64,000 nucleotides of DNA from Paenibacillus sp. FSL H8-0548 (GCF_038630985.1 NZ_CP152049.1:3987501-4051500), one strand, 5' to 3'; positions 19,073-28,974 are shown, counted from the stretch's first letter. Notes: generated from the letters alone by a model not told the origin. Numbers and translations: made by a program.

Positions 19073-19591
19073 TTCTTTGCGAATAGCATATCTGAAATCG
19101 ATATAGATACAAGTTTTCCATTTTCCCTTTGAAATGAAATTTGATAAACCGTTAAATCCTGATTTTCTGCATATGCGTTTTCATTTTTTTGAAGCTGTTG
19201 TTTATTTTTCCAAAAATGTATGTATCCCAATCTTCACTTGATACAGTCGGTTTAAGTCCATATACCACCAGATGATCATTGGGGCCATTGTTGAGTCCAA
19301 TGTTCCTCATAGTTACATATCTATTCAATCCATCAGCAGTCACAATAATTTTCTCTATCTCGGGCTTTTCCATTCCGTAGCCGATTTACTTTTTCTTTTT
19401 CGTATCGAAGATAGATAAGTCCATTGCTGTAAATTGATCTGGTGAGTAGTAATAATTAGGTGTTGTAGAAGCACTACTTATCCAATTGTATTTGTCATTG
19501 AAAAACAGCCTACGACACCAACAAGCAAAATAAGGCCAACCAATGACACTATGAACCATTTACCTCGCATTTTCTTCTTTGTCTGTTCCAT
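19073..19591 (-). pseudogene. Small exported protein, broken by two frameshifts and one stop
   Basis: From ATG 19591 the frame gives a cytosolic start and a membrane helix (KWFIVSLVGLILLVGVVG), then shifts. The continuation NDKYNWISSASTTPNYYYSP lies in another frame, hits a TAA after DTKKKK and goes on as IGYGMEKPEIEKIIVTADG. A second shift at a T run near WDTYIF leads to the ending NENAYAENQDLTVYQISFQ...FAKKHY. All three pieces read like one protein of about 170 residues. The family is unknown. It sits between the zinc-ribbon gene and the stalk-domain pseudogene, with the same orientation and short gaps. Confidence 0.7.
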
Positions 19592-19608
19592 ATCAGTTCT
19601 TCACCACT

Positions 19609-19773
19609 CTAATTGAATTGATCTGTAACGATTTCTAAGATAACTCCACCGCTACCACATTGTGGGCAGCTATTGTTGCCACAACGAGAGCAATATACCT
19701 TAAAACAATTCGTACATTTGTACAAAGAATCCAGATGTTGCTTTTGATCTCCACAATTAGGACAATTTTTCAT
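19609..19773 (-). CDS. Small double zinc-ribbon protein
   Basis: About 54 residues with four CxxC pairs: CPNC, CTNC, CSRC and CPQC, enough for two zinc ribbons. I start at the third possible Met (MKNCPNCG); two upstream in-frame ATGs overlap the GGAG. The gene ends 17 bases before the broken membrane-protein gene and is probably the first gene of that decayed operon. It is the only one still intact. Function unknown. Confidence 0.6.
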   Translation of the reverse strand: MKNCPNCGDQKQHLDSLYKCTNCFKVYCSRCGNNSCPQCGSGGVILEIVTDQFN

Positions 19774-19924
19774 TTCATTCATACTCCTCATAGATTGGTA
19801 TATGTTACTACTTCCAGTCAGATCACATCACAAAAAAATAGAGATTCACACCATTTTGTAGAGTATACTCCGTGGAAATATGGTTATAAACACAAGGATA
19901 ATAAGTTCAAAAAGAGGTATCCCT

Positions 19925-20167
19925 TTGAACTCAGAAGCTATTTTTGGACAGATATTAAAAAGTATTCGCAAGAAGCAGAAGGTGAGCCAAGAAGAATTGG
20001 CATGCCGTAGTAATCTTGATAGAACATACATATCCATGCTGGAAAGAGGTATCCACCAGCCTACATTAAATTCATTACTTGCTATTGCTGCGGCGCTGGA
20101 TATGAAGGCTGCCTAGTTGGTAGGATTGGTTGAAAATGAAATCGACGAAATAAAAAGCAATAACTGA
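19925..20167 (+). pseudogene. XRE-family regulator with a premature stop near its end
   Basis: Starting at TTG 19925 after GAGG, the frame reads MNSEAIFGQILKSIRKKQKV and continues through a complete HTH_3 domain (SQEELACRSNLDRTYISMLE) to ALDMKAA, where TAG at 20114-20116 stops it at codon 64. The same frame then continues LVGLVENEIDEIKSNN to TGA at 20165, which fits the usual longer form of this family. The HTH domain is whole, so a shortened protein may still bind DNA. I list it as damaged. Confidence 0.65.
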
Positions 20168-20227
20168 CATCAAATAACAAAAGCGATCATGCTCAGTTTG
20201 GCATGATCGCTTTTGTTATTTGATGTC
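20166..20227. terminator. Perfect 27-base inverted repeat, bidirectional terminator
   Basis: GACATCAAATAACAAAAGCG and the following seven bases (20166-20192) are mirrored without mismatch at 20201-20227 around an eight-base loop. The 5' arm starts within the last codon of the XRE frame, and jetD converges from the other side. The length and perfection exceed an ordinary terminator. Confidence 0.8.
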
Positions 20228-20247
20228 CATTTTATTAAGTTTGATTA

Positions 20248-21501
20248 TTAAATAAGATCGGTCAACATAGCTTCCTGTTCCATTTTGACACGATTTTCTA
20301 TCATATGGTCAATGCAGGGTAAACAATCGGCAAGCTCGCTATGCCGCTTCAAGCTACATAGCTTTTCAATATATTGCGGCTGTACTGATGCCGTTAACAA
20401 AGAATATCTTATCAATTCCGATTTATCCATGCGGTATGGAATAACATCGTGCTTAATTTCCCGTCTTAGTCTTGCCAGCATAGAAAATCCACCAAAGTCG
20501 ATATCTCCCCAATGATACCAATGGCTAGTCGTAGGTATGGATGCAGCAACAGCCATTAAAAATTTCCGCTTAGCAGGGCTAAATTGCCCGCCGTGGAACA
20601 CAACTAATTCATGGTCATTTTTTTGCTTATAGATATACTCAATATAATTTGCCCGATTTTCTATTGAAATCACACGTTCTATTGTTGGAGATACTCTTAA
20701 CTGACCTCGTTGGAAATCTTTCGAGTTCACAACGCCCCCAAAAATCAAATGTGAAAAGTCAATGGTTCCGCTATCAAAGAACATGGTTACTTGCCCACAA
20801 AACTCCAATTGTTCGGGATACTTCGTAATACCTACTTGTCTAAGAATTTCCTCATCAGTATTATCATCTTCATAATCTAGATATTTGGACAATATGCCAA
20901 GCAGCCGTGCTCTTATCGCCTTCTCGAATCTCTTTGAATCTCCGAAACATTGAAGCGAAAATACACGCTCAAGCATTTCTAACTCACCCATTTGATCAAT
21001 ACAACATATTGCACGAAGGAGATCACTACGCTCGCTTCTATCTACTGGTAATCTGTTTCCAATAGATCGTTTTCTAGAAATGATGTCATATGCATCGCTC
21101 AGAAACTGTTTTGCCCATCCGCTACGAACTTTATCTATTGAATTCAACAGTTCTAAACAAACCTCATCCACCAAATCGCCTTTTGGTTGCCGCCCAATCA
21201 AGGAGTACGCAGAAGAGATATTCTCAAAATTCAGCCATACCTCTGCTATGATGTGATTTTCTTCACCTTTCATCCACCGATATGATAAGAGCTGCGCCTC
21301 ATACAAGGCCTGTACTGCAAAATTTATCACACTGCGCGTTTCATATTGCTCTATATCATATTGTGGGAACTCTGTTTGCCCTCCATCATATAATTTCAGC
21401 ATAATTCGACGTGTCGGACGTTTTTCCGTGTAAAAAAAACTGCTACGCTCATATTTATCAAGTAAAGCTGAAACTAATTGGCGCTTAAATCCTTCACTCA
21501 T
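20248..21501 (-). CDS. jetD: Wadjet component JetD (TOPRIM nuclease subunit)
   Basis: About 417 residues ending in a TOPRIM-like domain of the DUF2220 type. Candidate catalytic acids are E281 in ISIENRANY and D333/D335 in YHWGDIDFGG. The front part matches the helical arm region of JetD proteins only loosely. JetD is the DNA-cutting subunit that the SMC-like JetABC complex directs at small circular DNA. Start: ATG 21501, after GGAGGAGC; a TTG at 21507 is possible. It overlaps the jetC stop by eight bases. It is the last gene of the operon. Confidence 0.85.
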   Translation of the reverse strand: MSEGFKRQLVSALLDKYERSSFFYTEKRPTRRIMLKLYDGGQTEFPQYDIEQYETRSVINFAVQALYEAQLLSYRWMKGEENHIIAEVWLNFENISSAYSLIGRQPKGDLVDEVCLELLNSIDKVRSGWAKQFLSDAYDIISRKRSIGNRLPVDRSERSDLLRAICCIDQMGELEMLERVFSLQCFGDSKRFEKAIRARLLGILSKYLDYEDDNTDEEILRQVGITKYPEQLEFCGQVTMFFDSGTIDFSHLIFGGVVNSKDFQRGQLRVSPTIERVISIENRANYIEYIYKQKNDHELVVFHGGQFSPAKRKFLMAVAASIPTTSHWYHWGDIDFGGFSMLARLRREIKHDVIPYRMDKSELIRYSLLTASVQPQYIEKLCSLKRHSELADCLPCIDHMIENRVKMEQEAMLTDLI

Positions 21502-24500
21502 AGTCAAGCTCCTCCAACTTCCTAGGGTCGAAACTACGCACGCATGCCTGCTTTCCTACACGTAACACGCATAAATTCCTATCTACAAGAGTGGCAATAT
21601 CCCCAATTTTATCGGGTGGTGCTGAAAGTACCACTTGAAAGTTAAACTCACGTAACAGTTCAACACTACGCACAATTCGCTCGCCATCCATCTTGGAAAA
21701 TGCTTCATCAAACAGGATGATACGAGATGTATTAGCTGTCTTGTCCCGGCCAATGCGATACAATTGTGCAAATGATGCTAATACTGCAATATAAAATGGC
21801 GTCTGGGTTTCGCCACCAGATTTTTTTCCAAGTGTTTTAGAGAGTCTTTGTGATTCTCCCTCGCGGTTAATGACCTCTAAATCGAAGGAAAGATAAGTCC
21901 GATAATCCGTAAAAGCTTGTACTCGCTTTTCATAATCATCGCGTTCCTGTGCTTTCGATCCGGTTCCTTCATTCGTGATAATTGCAAACAGTTCTGCAAT
22001 CTCATCCTTGTATTTTGCATTAAACTGATCAGACAAAAGATTATACCCGCCTTCCAGCAGCATTGGATCTACGATCATATCATAATATCGTTTATATTCC
22101 TGTTTTGGAATAATCAGAAAACGATATGTATCCTCGCCAAAGGAACTTCCGCTTAATGCACTGTTTAGTCCATCAATCTGCCGTCTTGCATCCTTTATGT
22201 TATATTGTAGACGGCTTAAAAAATCCTCCTGAAACTGCTCAAAAGCTTTACTTCGGGCATCGGCGATACGAGTCAAATATTCCGGAAGTTTAATATCGCT
22301 AAGCTCAATCCACGCATTATCGTAAGCGTCATTACTCACGGCGTCAATATCATACCCCATGATATACTTATCATTATATTGGCGGCGCAAAGTTCTCAAC
22401 TCGTCCCACAAAGCGTTTTTAGCGTTTACGGAGCGGCTAAGTTCTCTCGGAAATGCCCGTTCAATATCAACTGCATTACCTCTACTTAAGAGCTCACGTT
22501 GATATCTTGTATTTCCTGTGCTCTGGAGCCATTCAGCTTCGTATTTTCTAGAAAGTTCTAATTCCATCGTTTCCAATTCTTTAGAAAGTCTTGGAATTGT
22601 TTCCTCTATGCATACACGCAAGCGTTCTTTGATGGTGCTAAATTCGTGCTTATATACGTCAATCTGTTTATAAAGAGCCCCCAGTTGTTGATCTAATGAC
22701 TCGATGCGTTCCTGTATTGCTTCAACAGTACTTTTATCAATAGACTCCATACTTTTATTCAGCAAAATGACTTCTTGTTCTATCGCTGGAATCTGTCCAA
22801 CGTTTACCGCTGCCGTAACAGTCTGCTTAGCGTCCGATTCACTTAGTATCATTAGAGCATTTCCCGATTGAAAGGCAATCTTTACCGATGCACAAACAGC
22901 TATTTTATCAGTTAACTCTTTAATCTCTCTTTTTACATCTTCCAAGCGTTGCTGAATTGCACCTTGGCCAATAGCAGGCTTAGCCCATCTATCTGGATTC
23001 ATCGCTCTTACAACAAAATTCTGATATAACATTCCATCGTCTGTAATCGCTGTTCGATGCCGGCGTAAATCACTGACGCGGTCACATTTCTTCACACGAC
23101 CAAGTGTAAAATCTAAAAATAGGCGCACATTGGGATCATCTGTTTCAAGTTCTTCAGCAAGGCTTCCAGGTTCTGCAATGGGATTTATTCTTTGAAGCTT
23201 TTCAATATCCACAATACCAGTGTTATAGATGTTTCGTTGTCTTTTAATATCATCATAAACACGAAGTGCAGTGTCAAAGTGCTCCGGTGGGACAATCAGA
23301 TAGAATTTTTGTGTATTAAGATATCCTTCAATAACATTACGCCAGCGTTTGTTCCTAAGTTCAGCTGCTTCCGACACTACTACTACCTTAACTGATGAAC
23401 CAGTTTGCGTATGCAAACGCCCTATAACAGCTTCCTTGAGATCAAGTACATCCTGTGGAAAGCGGTAGACACCACTTTCAAGGGACTGCTGCTCCGTCAG
23501 TAATCCTTTACGATTATCGGCAACCTTCTGTTGTTCTTCAGAGAATCGTGAAACGAGGCCGTTGCACTGCATTCGTATAACATCCGCTCTGGCTGAATAG
23601 TGAATGAGCCCTTTCTCCCCAACTGTTAAAATGGATGCTGCATCACTATTTCCGAGTGTTTCAAGCTTGGTATAAAACTGTTGTCCTTCATCAACCAAGT
23701 CATGAACACGAGTCGTCAATATCGGATCGAGAGAGCTAGTATCTGTCCCTTGAATTTTCTGAATGAACCCATTAATGTTCATCCTCCATGAAGCAATGCT
23801 TCTTGAAAGTAATGCAGAAGTCCTACCGAAATCCCCATGAAGCGTAGATATTAGTTGCTCTTTCTCTGAGATTTGAGACTGGAGATGTTCTAAAATTTGC
23901 GCTTCCTTGTTACTGAGCAGGTTGGCTTGCATGATATTACGTTCACCCTGCAGTTTGCTCTGCCGCTCAGTTTCCTTTGCTAAGGTATCGTTCAATACAG
24001 TTAGCTGGGCGGAATAAGCGGTTACTTTTTCTTTCTCACCTGCACTAGTAGTCAATTTGATATCTACTTGCGCGCGGTCAATCAGATAGGAATATAGAAT
24101 TTCATTTTGTCTGTGGCTTTCAAAGGTTTGATGATCCGTAACAATGTGTTCAAGCAACGTGATTCGATCCTTAAGCACATCAGCCTCTTGCTCCAGGCTT
24201 TTATAGCTTCTAATATTTTCCTGCATTCGGCTGACATCAACTGTTTGTTGCGTATCACAGACGAATTCCGAGATGAATTTTTGTATGTCAACATCGGGAT
24301 TAAACGAAACAGCTTTCCTCAATAACTGACCGAAGCGATCACGCAAGCCTCCAAGTTTCCCATATAAATCCTGCCTAAAATCTCGATTTACATCGGTAGT
24401 ATAACTACGTCCTATGGAATAGTGTTCCTTGATATATGCCCTCAAAGTTGTAATATCCATCGGCTTCCTATTAATAACGAACTCATTTGACGGCATGGCT

Positions 24501-24895
24501 CCGTCAAATCGAAAAAATAATTTTTGCATATCGTTTTCCGAATAAGTATCAAAGCAACACCCTGAGGTAAAATATTTTTTCTTCTCCTCATCAAAGAACT
24601 CTAAGGCGATATAGCTTGTAAAACGTCCATTACGTAGATATTTAAAACCTGAATCCTCATTGTCGCCTAATTCACCGCGTAAATATCCACTTAAGGTTCG
24701 ATTACCGCGTCCACTGGCAGCCTTGTTGAAGAAGCTACCACTAGTATCGGCAAGCAGTAACAACTGCAGAGCATCCATAACCGTTGACTTCCCTGAGGCA
24801 TTTTTTCCGGTCAGAAAATTCACTTTATCTAACTCAATAACTTCATGGACAAAGTAGTGCCAATGAATCAGCAAGAGTTTTGTCATCCGTTTCAT
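21494..24895 (-). CDS. jetC: Wadjet component JetC (SMC/MukB-like ATPase)
   Basis: The 1133-residue protein has Walker A TGKNASGKST (30-38), two long coiled coils with a hinge-like middle (about 470-700), signature SGGETQTPFY (from 1026) and Walker B RIILFDEAFS (D1063/E1064). That is a full SMC-type ATPase. JetC is the loop-extruding motor of Wadjet, which limits plasmid uptake. The ATG follows GGAGG at seven bases. It starts two bases after the jetB stop and overlaps jetD. Confidence 0.95.
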   Translation of the reverse strand: MKRMTKLLLIHWHYFVHEVIELDKVNFLTGKNASGKSTVMDALQLLLLADTSGSFFNKAASGRGNRTLSGYLRGELGDNEDSGFKYLRNGRFTSYIALEFFDEEKKKYFTSGCCFDTYSENDMQKLFFRFDGAMPSNEFVINRKPMDITTLRAYIKEHYSIGRSYTTDVNRDFRQDLYGKLGGLRDRFGQLLRKAVSFNPDVDIQKFISEFVCDTQQTVDVSRMQENIRSYKSLEQEADVLKDRITLLEHIVTDHQTFESHRQNEILYSYLIDRAQVDIKLTTSAGEKEKVTAYSAQLTVLNDTLAKETERQSKLQGERNIMQANLLSNKEAQILEHLQSQISEKEQLISTLHGDFGRTSALLSRSIASWRMNINGFIQKIQGTDTSSLDPILTTRVHDLVDEGQQFYTKLETLGNSDAASILTVGEKGLIHYSARADVIRMQCNGLVSRFSEEQQKVADNRKGLLTEQQSLESGVYRFPQDVLDLKEAVIGRLHTQTGSSVKVVVVSEAAELRNKRWRNVIEGYLNTQKFYLIVPPEHFDTALRVYDDIKRQRNIYNTGIVDIEKLQRINPIAEPGSLAEELETDDPNVRLFLDFTLGRVKKCDRVSDLRRHRTAITDDGMLYQNFVVRAMNPDRWAKPAIGQGAIQQRLEDVKREIKELTDKIAVCASVKIAFQSGNALMILSESDAKQTVTAAVNVGQIPAIEQEVILLNKSMESIDKSTVEAIQERIESLDQQLGALYKQIDVYKHEFSTIKERLRVCIEETIPRLSKELETMELELSRKYEAEWLQSTGNTRYQRELLSRGNAVDIERAFPRELSRSVNAKNALWDELRTLRRQYNDKYIMGYDIDAVSNDAYDNAWIELSDIKLPEYLTRIADARSKAFEQFQEDFLSRLQYNIKDARRQIDGLNSALSGSSFGEDTYRFLIIPKQEYKRYYDMIVDPMLLEGGYNLLSDQFNAKYKDEIAELFAIITNEGTGSKAQERDDYEKRVQAFTDYRTYLSFDLEVINREGESQRLSKTLGKKSGGETQTPFYIAVLASFAQLYRIGRDKTANTSRIILFDEAFSKMDGERIVRSVELLREFNFQVVLSAPPDKIGDIATLVDRNLCVLRVGKQACVRSFDPRKLEELDYE

Positions 24896-24897
24896 TT

Positions 24898-25539
24898 CTA
24901 ATCCTCCTGTTCTCCAGTTGTGCTAGTGTCGTCATCTACTCGAAGCTCATCTAATTCTGTTATCATATCGTTGATCCCTTGATTGGAAATAATAGATAAG
25001 ATGGATGGGAGAATGAGAATTTGATTACCTTCATTGTTCCATGCAGAAGATTCCATTTTTTGAATAATATTATGATGCGCAAGCGTTCTTTGGGCCTCAA
25101 TACGTTCTTTTTGTGTTGTTTTCCCCTTATCAAGAAGTCCAAGCATTCGCATTTTTTCAACAACTGCTTGAGTATCTGTTTTAACCGTATGGAAGCTATT
25201 TACTTGTTCTCTCTCTTCTTCGTATATGAGACGGCATGTATATAAAAATAATGTAGTGAATCGATCAATTCTCAAGCGATTATGGTCAAATATATTTATT
25301 AAGGACATGATTCCATAATTATCATCTTTTTCAAGCCGCCAGCCAGTGATCGCAAAATAATCATGTAAAATTCCAAATAGACGTGAAGCTATCTGATAGT
25401 CGTAGTTTGGCAAGGTCATTTGCTGTGAAGACTGATACTCATATCGCACCATATATGTATGAGATAACAGGTAATTCGCCAAACGTTTGAACTCGCCTTT
25501 CTCATAAGTAGTTAGTCCTATGTACTTCTCATTCCACAT
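24898..25539 (-). CDS. jetB: Wadjet component JetB (DUF4194, MukE-like)
   Basis: A 213-residue protein with winged-helix character, matching DUF4194: YLLSHTYMVRYEY, SRLFGILHDYFAITGWRLEKD and FTTLFLYTCRLIYEEER. JetB is the KITE-type bridge between the JetA kleisin and the JetC heads. The ATG follows AGAGGTGGGG. The frame overlaps the end of jetA by 11 bases and is followed by jetC after two bases. Confidence 0.92.
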   Translation of the reverse strand: MWNEKYIGLTTYEKGEFKRLANYLLSHTYMVRYEYQSSQQMTLPNYDYQIASRLFGILHDYFAITGWRLEKDDNYGIMSLINIFDHNRLRIDRFTTLFLYTCRLIYEEEREQVNSFHTVKTDTQAVVEKMRMLGLLDKGKTTQKERIEAQRTLAHHNIIQKMESSAWNNEGNQILILPSILSIISNQGINDMITELDELRVDDDTSTTGEQED

Positions 25540-26935
25540 GGTGCCCCACCTCTCTTTTGCTGAACGTCATATTAGGAATTATGTAACCATTTCTATCAAG
25601 TCGACCATTGTTCATTTGCACCTTGTAATTCATGCCTCGTTCATTAGCGCGAACCATAGCCAGTATCAGAAGTATAAAGTCCTCATCGTTATTAATCGCT
25701 ATTGTTTCACTATTAATAGAAGATGCATTTTCTTTAAAAAGACTGTTTACATATGTTCGAATTCTTGCCACGGGGTATCCATTTTTAATTTGTTGCAACA
25801 TATCGGTCATAGCCGCATTAGAAAACGTATTATCATCTTTGATTTCCAGCGGTTCAGAATTGACACGCTTACTACGTACATTTTTGTGATAGAGAGATTT
25901 CCCATCAATAAATTCTTGTCGATTGACTCGAATATTCTGTTCAAGCATCTCAACGATTACAGTGCGCTTGGTATCTGAAGATTTTGAGTATTCTTTCAAC
26001 AGCTCAACCAGTTTCCCCTTGATACTTTGGTCTGCAGTCATCAGGTATTGGATTTTTTCAATAGAGTTTTTTGTGTATGCGCTGTGCTTTCTATCAATTT
26101 CATTCACAATTCCTCCAATTGACTGATATACATCCAAAACATAATCAATTGAAGATATGATCTCCTGCCCCGCCTCATCGTCATTCTCATATTTTCGGAT
26201 CGTCATGGCTCTTGATCGCATCTCATCCATGAGTTCTTCATCCGCAAGAATATCTGACAGTATCTCCTGAATTGGTGCCATATAGCGATGAATAGAATCC
26301 ATTGTTTTGATCGGATGATAAATACTGTCGGACATCCTTTTGTATTCTTCAAAATGATTTTTCAGCAGCACATTCACTTCACTCTGCTCCTGTATTCGCC
26401 GCAAATAACTGCGAATTCCATGATAAAGCCTTTTTAGCTCGTAAGTAAGTTGCTCCGTGTTTGTCTTTGCGGACAAGACTGCCTCATACATTTGCCCTTG
26501 ATGTTCATTTTTGGCTTGCTTGAGACCAGAATAAGTCGCGAATACGAGGGAGTTATACTCGTGCAGGGTCTGATCACTTAGTTCACTCAAGAGCTTCATT
26601 ACTTTAATGGCATAATCACGTGGAGTAATAATTTCAATAAATGAACCATCCAGAAACTCCTTATCTACCCATCCCGTTTTAACCAGGCGGTTCAATATCA
26701 AACGCGCTTTAACATTAGATGTCAAGCTGACTTCGGTTACTTCGTCATCTTCTTCGAGCATAAAGGATTTATCCTCAATTTGGGCTATCAAAGACGAGAT
26801 ATAATCGTCTACCCGTATATTAAGTTCATACTTGAACATCTGATGTATCAGCATGAGCGCATCAACATATATTTCTTTGTTCCCCGATGCCAGCACAGAG
26901 AAAAATTTTTCAGGAACTGTGTCAAAAATGTTCAC
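25529..26935 (-). CDS. jetA: Wadjet component JetA (kleisin-like subunit, DUF5716-type)
   Basis: About 468 residues, mostly helical. The start MNIFDTVPEKFFSVLASGNKEIY looks like the JetA family whose Pfam entry was DUF5716. I use GTG at 26935, preceded by AGGTGG; the frame is open to a GTG at 26950. JetA is the kleisin that closes the JetC ring. The sequence is not of the DUF3375 kind found in the first-described type I systems, so a different Wadjet subtype is likely; I cannot fix which from sequence alone. First gene of the jetABCD operon. Confidence 0.88.
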   Translation of the reverse strand: MNIFDTVPEKFFSVLASGNKEIYVDALMLIHQMFKYELNIRVDDYISSLIAQIEDKSFMLEEDDEVTEVSLTSNVKARLILNRLVKTGWVDKEFLDGSFIEIITPRDYAIKVMKLLSELSDQTLHEYNSLVFATYSGLKQAKNEHQGQMYEAVLSAKTNTEQLTYELKRLYHGIRSYLRRIQEQSEVNVLLKNHFEEYKRMSDSIYHPIKTMDSIHRYMAPIQEILSDILADEELMDEMRSRAMTIRKYENDDEAGQEIISSIDYVLDVYQSIGGIVNEIDRKHSAYTKNSIEKIQYLMTADQSIKGKLVELLKEYSKSSDTKRTVIVEMLEQNIRVNRQEFIDGKSLYHKNVRSKRVNSEPLEIKDDNTFSNAAMTDMLQQIKNGYPVARIRTYVNSLFKENASSINSETIAINNDEDFILLILAMVRANERGMNYKVQMNNGRLDRNGYIIPNMTFSKREVGHHVE

Positions 26936-27003
26936 GTATCCACCTGCCAATCCATTTGGTATTATAATTCATTTGGTTACAATAGGTCTTTTAAAATAGT
27001 CTT

Positions 27004-27012
27004 ATTATACCA
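27004..27012 (-). promoter_or_regulatory. Extended -10 promoter for jetABCD
   Basis: On the minus strand TGGTATAAT is an extended -10 box (TGnTATAAT) about 65 bases before the jetA start. No convincing -35 is seen. It lies between the 3' end of the group II intron and jetA, so the intron does not separate it from the operon. Confidence 0.5.
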
Positions 27013-27047
27013 TGAATTGGAAGAATATGACGAATATTGTTCTTACT

Positions 27048-28965
27048 AGAGTAAAGGGCTGAACTTTTCAGCCCCTCCTCATCAAACCGTACGTGAGGTT
27101 TTCCCTCATACGGCTTTCCGATGTTCGTCATTCATCGGCATGCAGATTACAAGAGCGTCTTTAATCCGTGAAGCTTGATCAGGTGTTTTACTTCTTGAAA
27201 GGAACTCTTCCATCTCGCTCGCTGACGTTTCTTCGCATACCATCTCATGAACCGTTGCATAATATACCAATCCAATTTCGCCAATTTCTGCTGGCTATAG
27301 GCGGTATAGTAATAGTTCCGCCACCCTTGGATTTTCGGGTTTAACCATGCCACATGTTCTTCGACTGATTTTTGTCGCATCCCTGGCGGGGCAAGTCGTT
27401 CTTTGACCACTTCCCGTATACGTTCCTCCGCCTTCCGGGTTAGCCACTGCTGGGTCGTGTAGTAAACGCGTCCTTGCGACGTTTCCGCTTTCGTCTTCCT
27501 GTGATGCATGCCTAGAAAGTCGAAACCCTCCTCACCTGTCCACAATCCTACGATTCGCGTTTTCTCAGGATGCAAGGTGAGCTCAAGCCGTTCCATGATC
27601 GCTTGGATCAGCGCATAGGCTCGGTCTGCCTCTTTCTTCGTCTTGCAAACGACCACCAGATCGTCTGCATAGCGCGTCAATTCTCCCAAACTCTTACCGT
27701 GGCGTTCCCACAACAGATCGAAGTAGTTCAGATAAATATTCGCGAGCAGCGGCGAAATGACTCCGCCCTGCGGCGTGCCTAAATCTGAGCGCCGTACTTG
27801 ACCTTCTTCCATAACCCCCGCACCTAGCCACTTTCGCACTAGCTTCAATATCCGCCGATCACTGATTCGCATCGCCACCAGTTTCATCAGCTTCTCTTGA
27901 TTAATGGCATCAAAGTAGCCTTGGATGTCGACGTCGATCACCCAATTCCCTTTGCGGTTGCAGGCTTTCCGAATGCGTTCTAGCGCTTGTTTGGCACTGC
28001 GTTTTGGCCGAAAGCCGAACGAGACTTCCTGAAAATCCATTTCAAAGATGGGTTCCATGATCATTTTCGTTGCCATTTGGATGACGCGGTCACGTACCGT
28101 TGGGATACCTAATGGTCTTTGCTTGCCATCTTTCTTCGGAATGTATTGTCTTCTGACCGGCGCTGGATGATACGTGCCTTCTTTCAGTAAGCGATGACAC
28201 TCTTCGATGAAGTTGAAATCTCCTTGCTTTTCAATTTCTGCAAGGGTTTGGCCATCAACGCCTGCTGCGCCTTTATTGGCACGTACTCGGCGCCATGCTT
28301 CCCAGAGCATATCTCTTCGGTACACCTTGTCATACAAGGCATGGAATCTGCGCTTCTTGTTTTCCTTGACCGCTTGACCTAGTTTCTCTTGGAGTTGTTG
28401 AACGTTTTCCTTTGGTGTTGTTAGCCTCTCGGCATTCACTGACTCGTACCTCCTTATGAAACATGAACAAAGCAGGGCTCCTTCCCTCCCGCAGGTTGTG
28501 TTGTCCTGCGTTCTTCGGTACTATGAGCCCCTCGGACTCCCTTCCTGCAGGCTACTCATTTCACCCCATGGCTTATAGAGCGTCTCTTTACGGGCTTCAA
28601 AAAAAAATTTCCGTGCAGGGGAGGGTCTCCCCAGTTCACTGCATCCTCTTTCCTACCATGCCGCTCCCTTTACGCCGGAGGATTCTTCGCTATTGTTCCA
28701 AGTTCTCCATAGCTTCCTTGGCCTTCGTCTAATTGCACAAGACTCGGCTTCCTCTTTTCCCTCTTGCGAGGCCTTTTTGACGACGCGGCAAGATTCACTT
28801 CATGTTACGGCCTGGTAGGTTGCTTGCCCTGTCTCTGACAGGTACTTTTGTCGATACGCTTCTACGCACAGATTTCGCCATACGTAGGTATCCTAGCTAC
28901 GAAGGTGGCTTGGCCCCTCCTTCGGTTGGACTTTCACCAACTAGACGATACGCGCCTCTGGGCAC
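27048..28965 (-). mobile_element. Group II intron (IIC-like), copy 1
   Basis: On the minus strand the 5' end reads GTGCCCAGAGGCG at 28965, eight or so bases past the T run of a terminator. The 3' part after the maturase gene holds a domain V-like hairpin (AAGCCGTATGAGGG...CCTCACGTACGGTT) and a domain VI-like hairpin (GGGCTG...CAGCCC), ending near TTTACTCTA. Size about 1.92 kb. The 3' boundary may be off by a few bases because both copies share the next bases. Insertion after a hairpin and T run is the habit of class C introns. Confidence 0.85.
27147..28439 (-). CDS. ltrA: Group II intron reverse transcriptase/maturase, copy 1
   Basis: 430 residues: reverse transcriptase domain with YADD at 257-260 in LTRYADDLVVV, RT motifs RPLGIPTVRDRVIQ and GTPQGGVISPLLANIYLNYF. 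A maturase (X) domain follows, ending in IQGWRNYY and a basic tail. There is no HNH endonuclease, as usual for class IIC. Starts at GTG after AAGGAGG. The frame is complete. It shares the same layout and length with the copy at 58885 but differs at many residues, so the two introns came separately or are old. Confidence 0.95.
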   Translation of the reverse strand: MNAERLTTPKENVQQLQEKLGQAVKENKKRRFHALYDKVYRRDMLWEAWRRVRANKGAAGVDGQTLAEIEKQGDFNFIEECHRLLKEGTYHPAPVRRQYIPKKDGKQRPLGIPTVRDRVIQMATKMIMEPIFEMDFQEVSFGFRPKRSAKQALERIRKACNRKGNWVIDVDIQGYFDAINQEKLMKLVAMRISDRRILKLVRKWLGAGVMEEGQVRRSDLGTPQGGVISPLLANIYLNYFDLLWERHGKSLGELTRYADDLVVVCKTKKEADRAYALIQAIMERLELTLHPEKTRIVGLWTGEEGFDFLGMHHRKTKAETSQGRVYYTTQQWLTRKAEERIREVVKERLAPPGMRQKSVEEHVAWLNPKIQGWRNYYYTAYSQQKLAKLDWYIMQRFMRWYAKKRQRARWKSSFQEVKHLIKLHGLKTLL

Positions 28966-28974
28966 GCTACAAAC

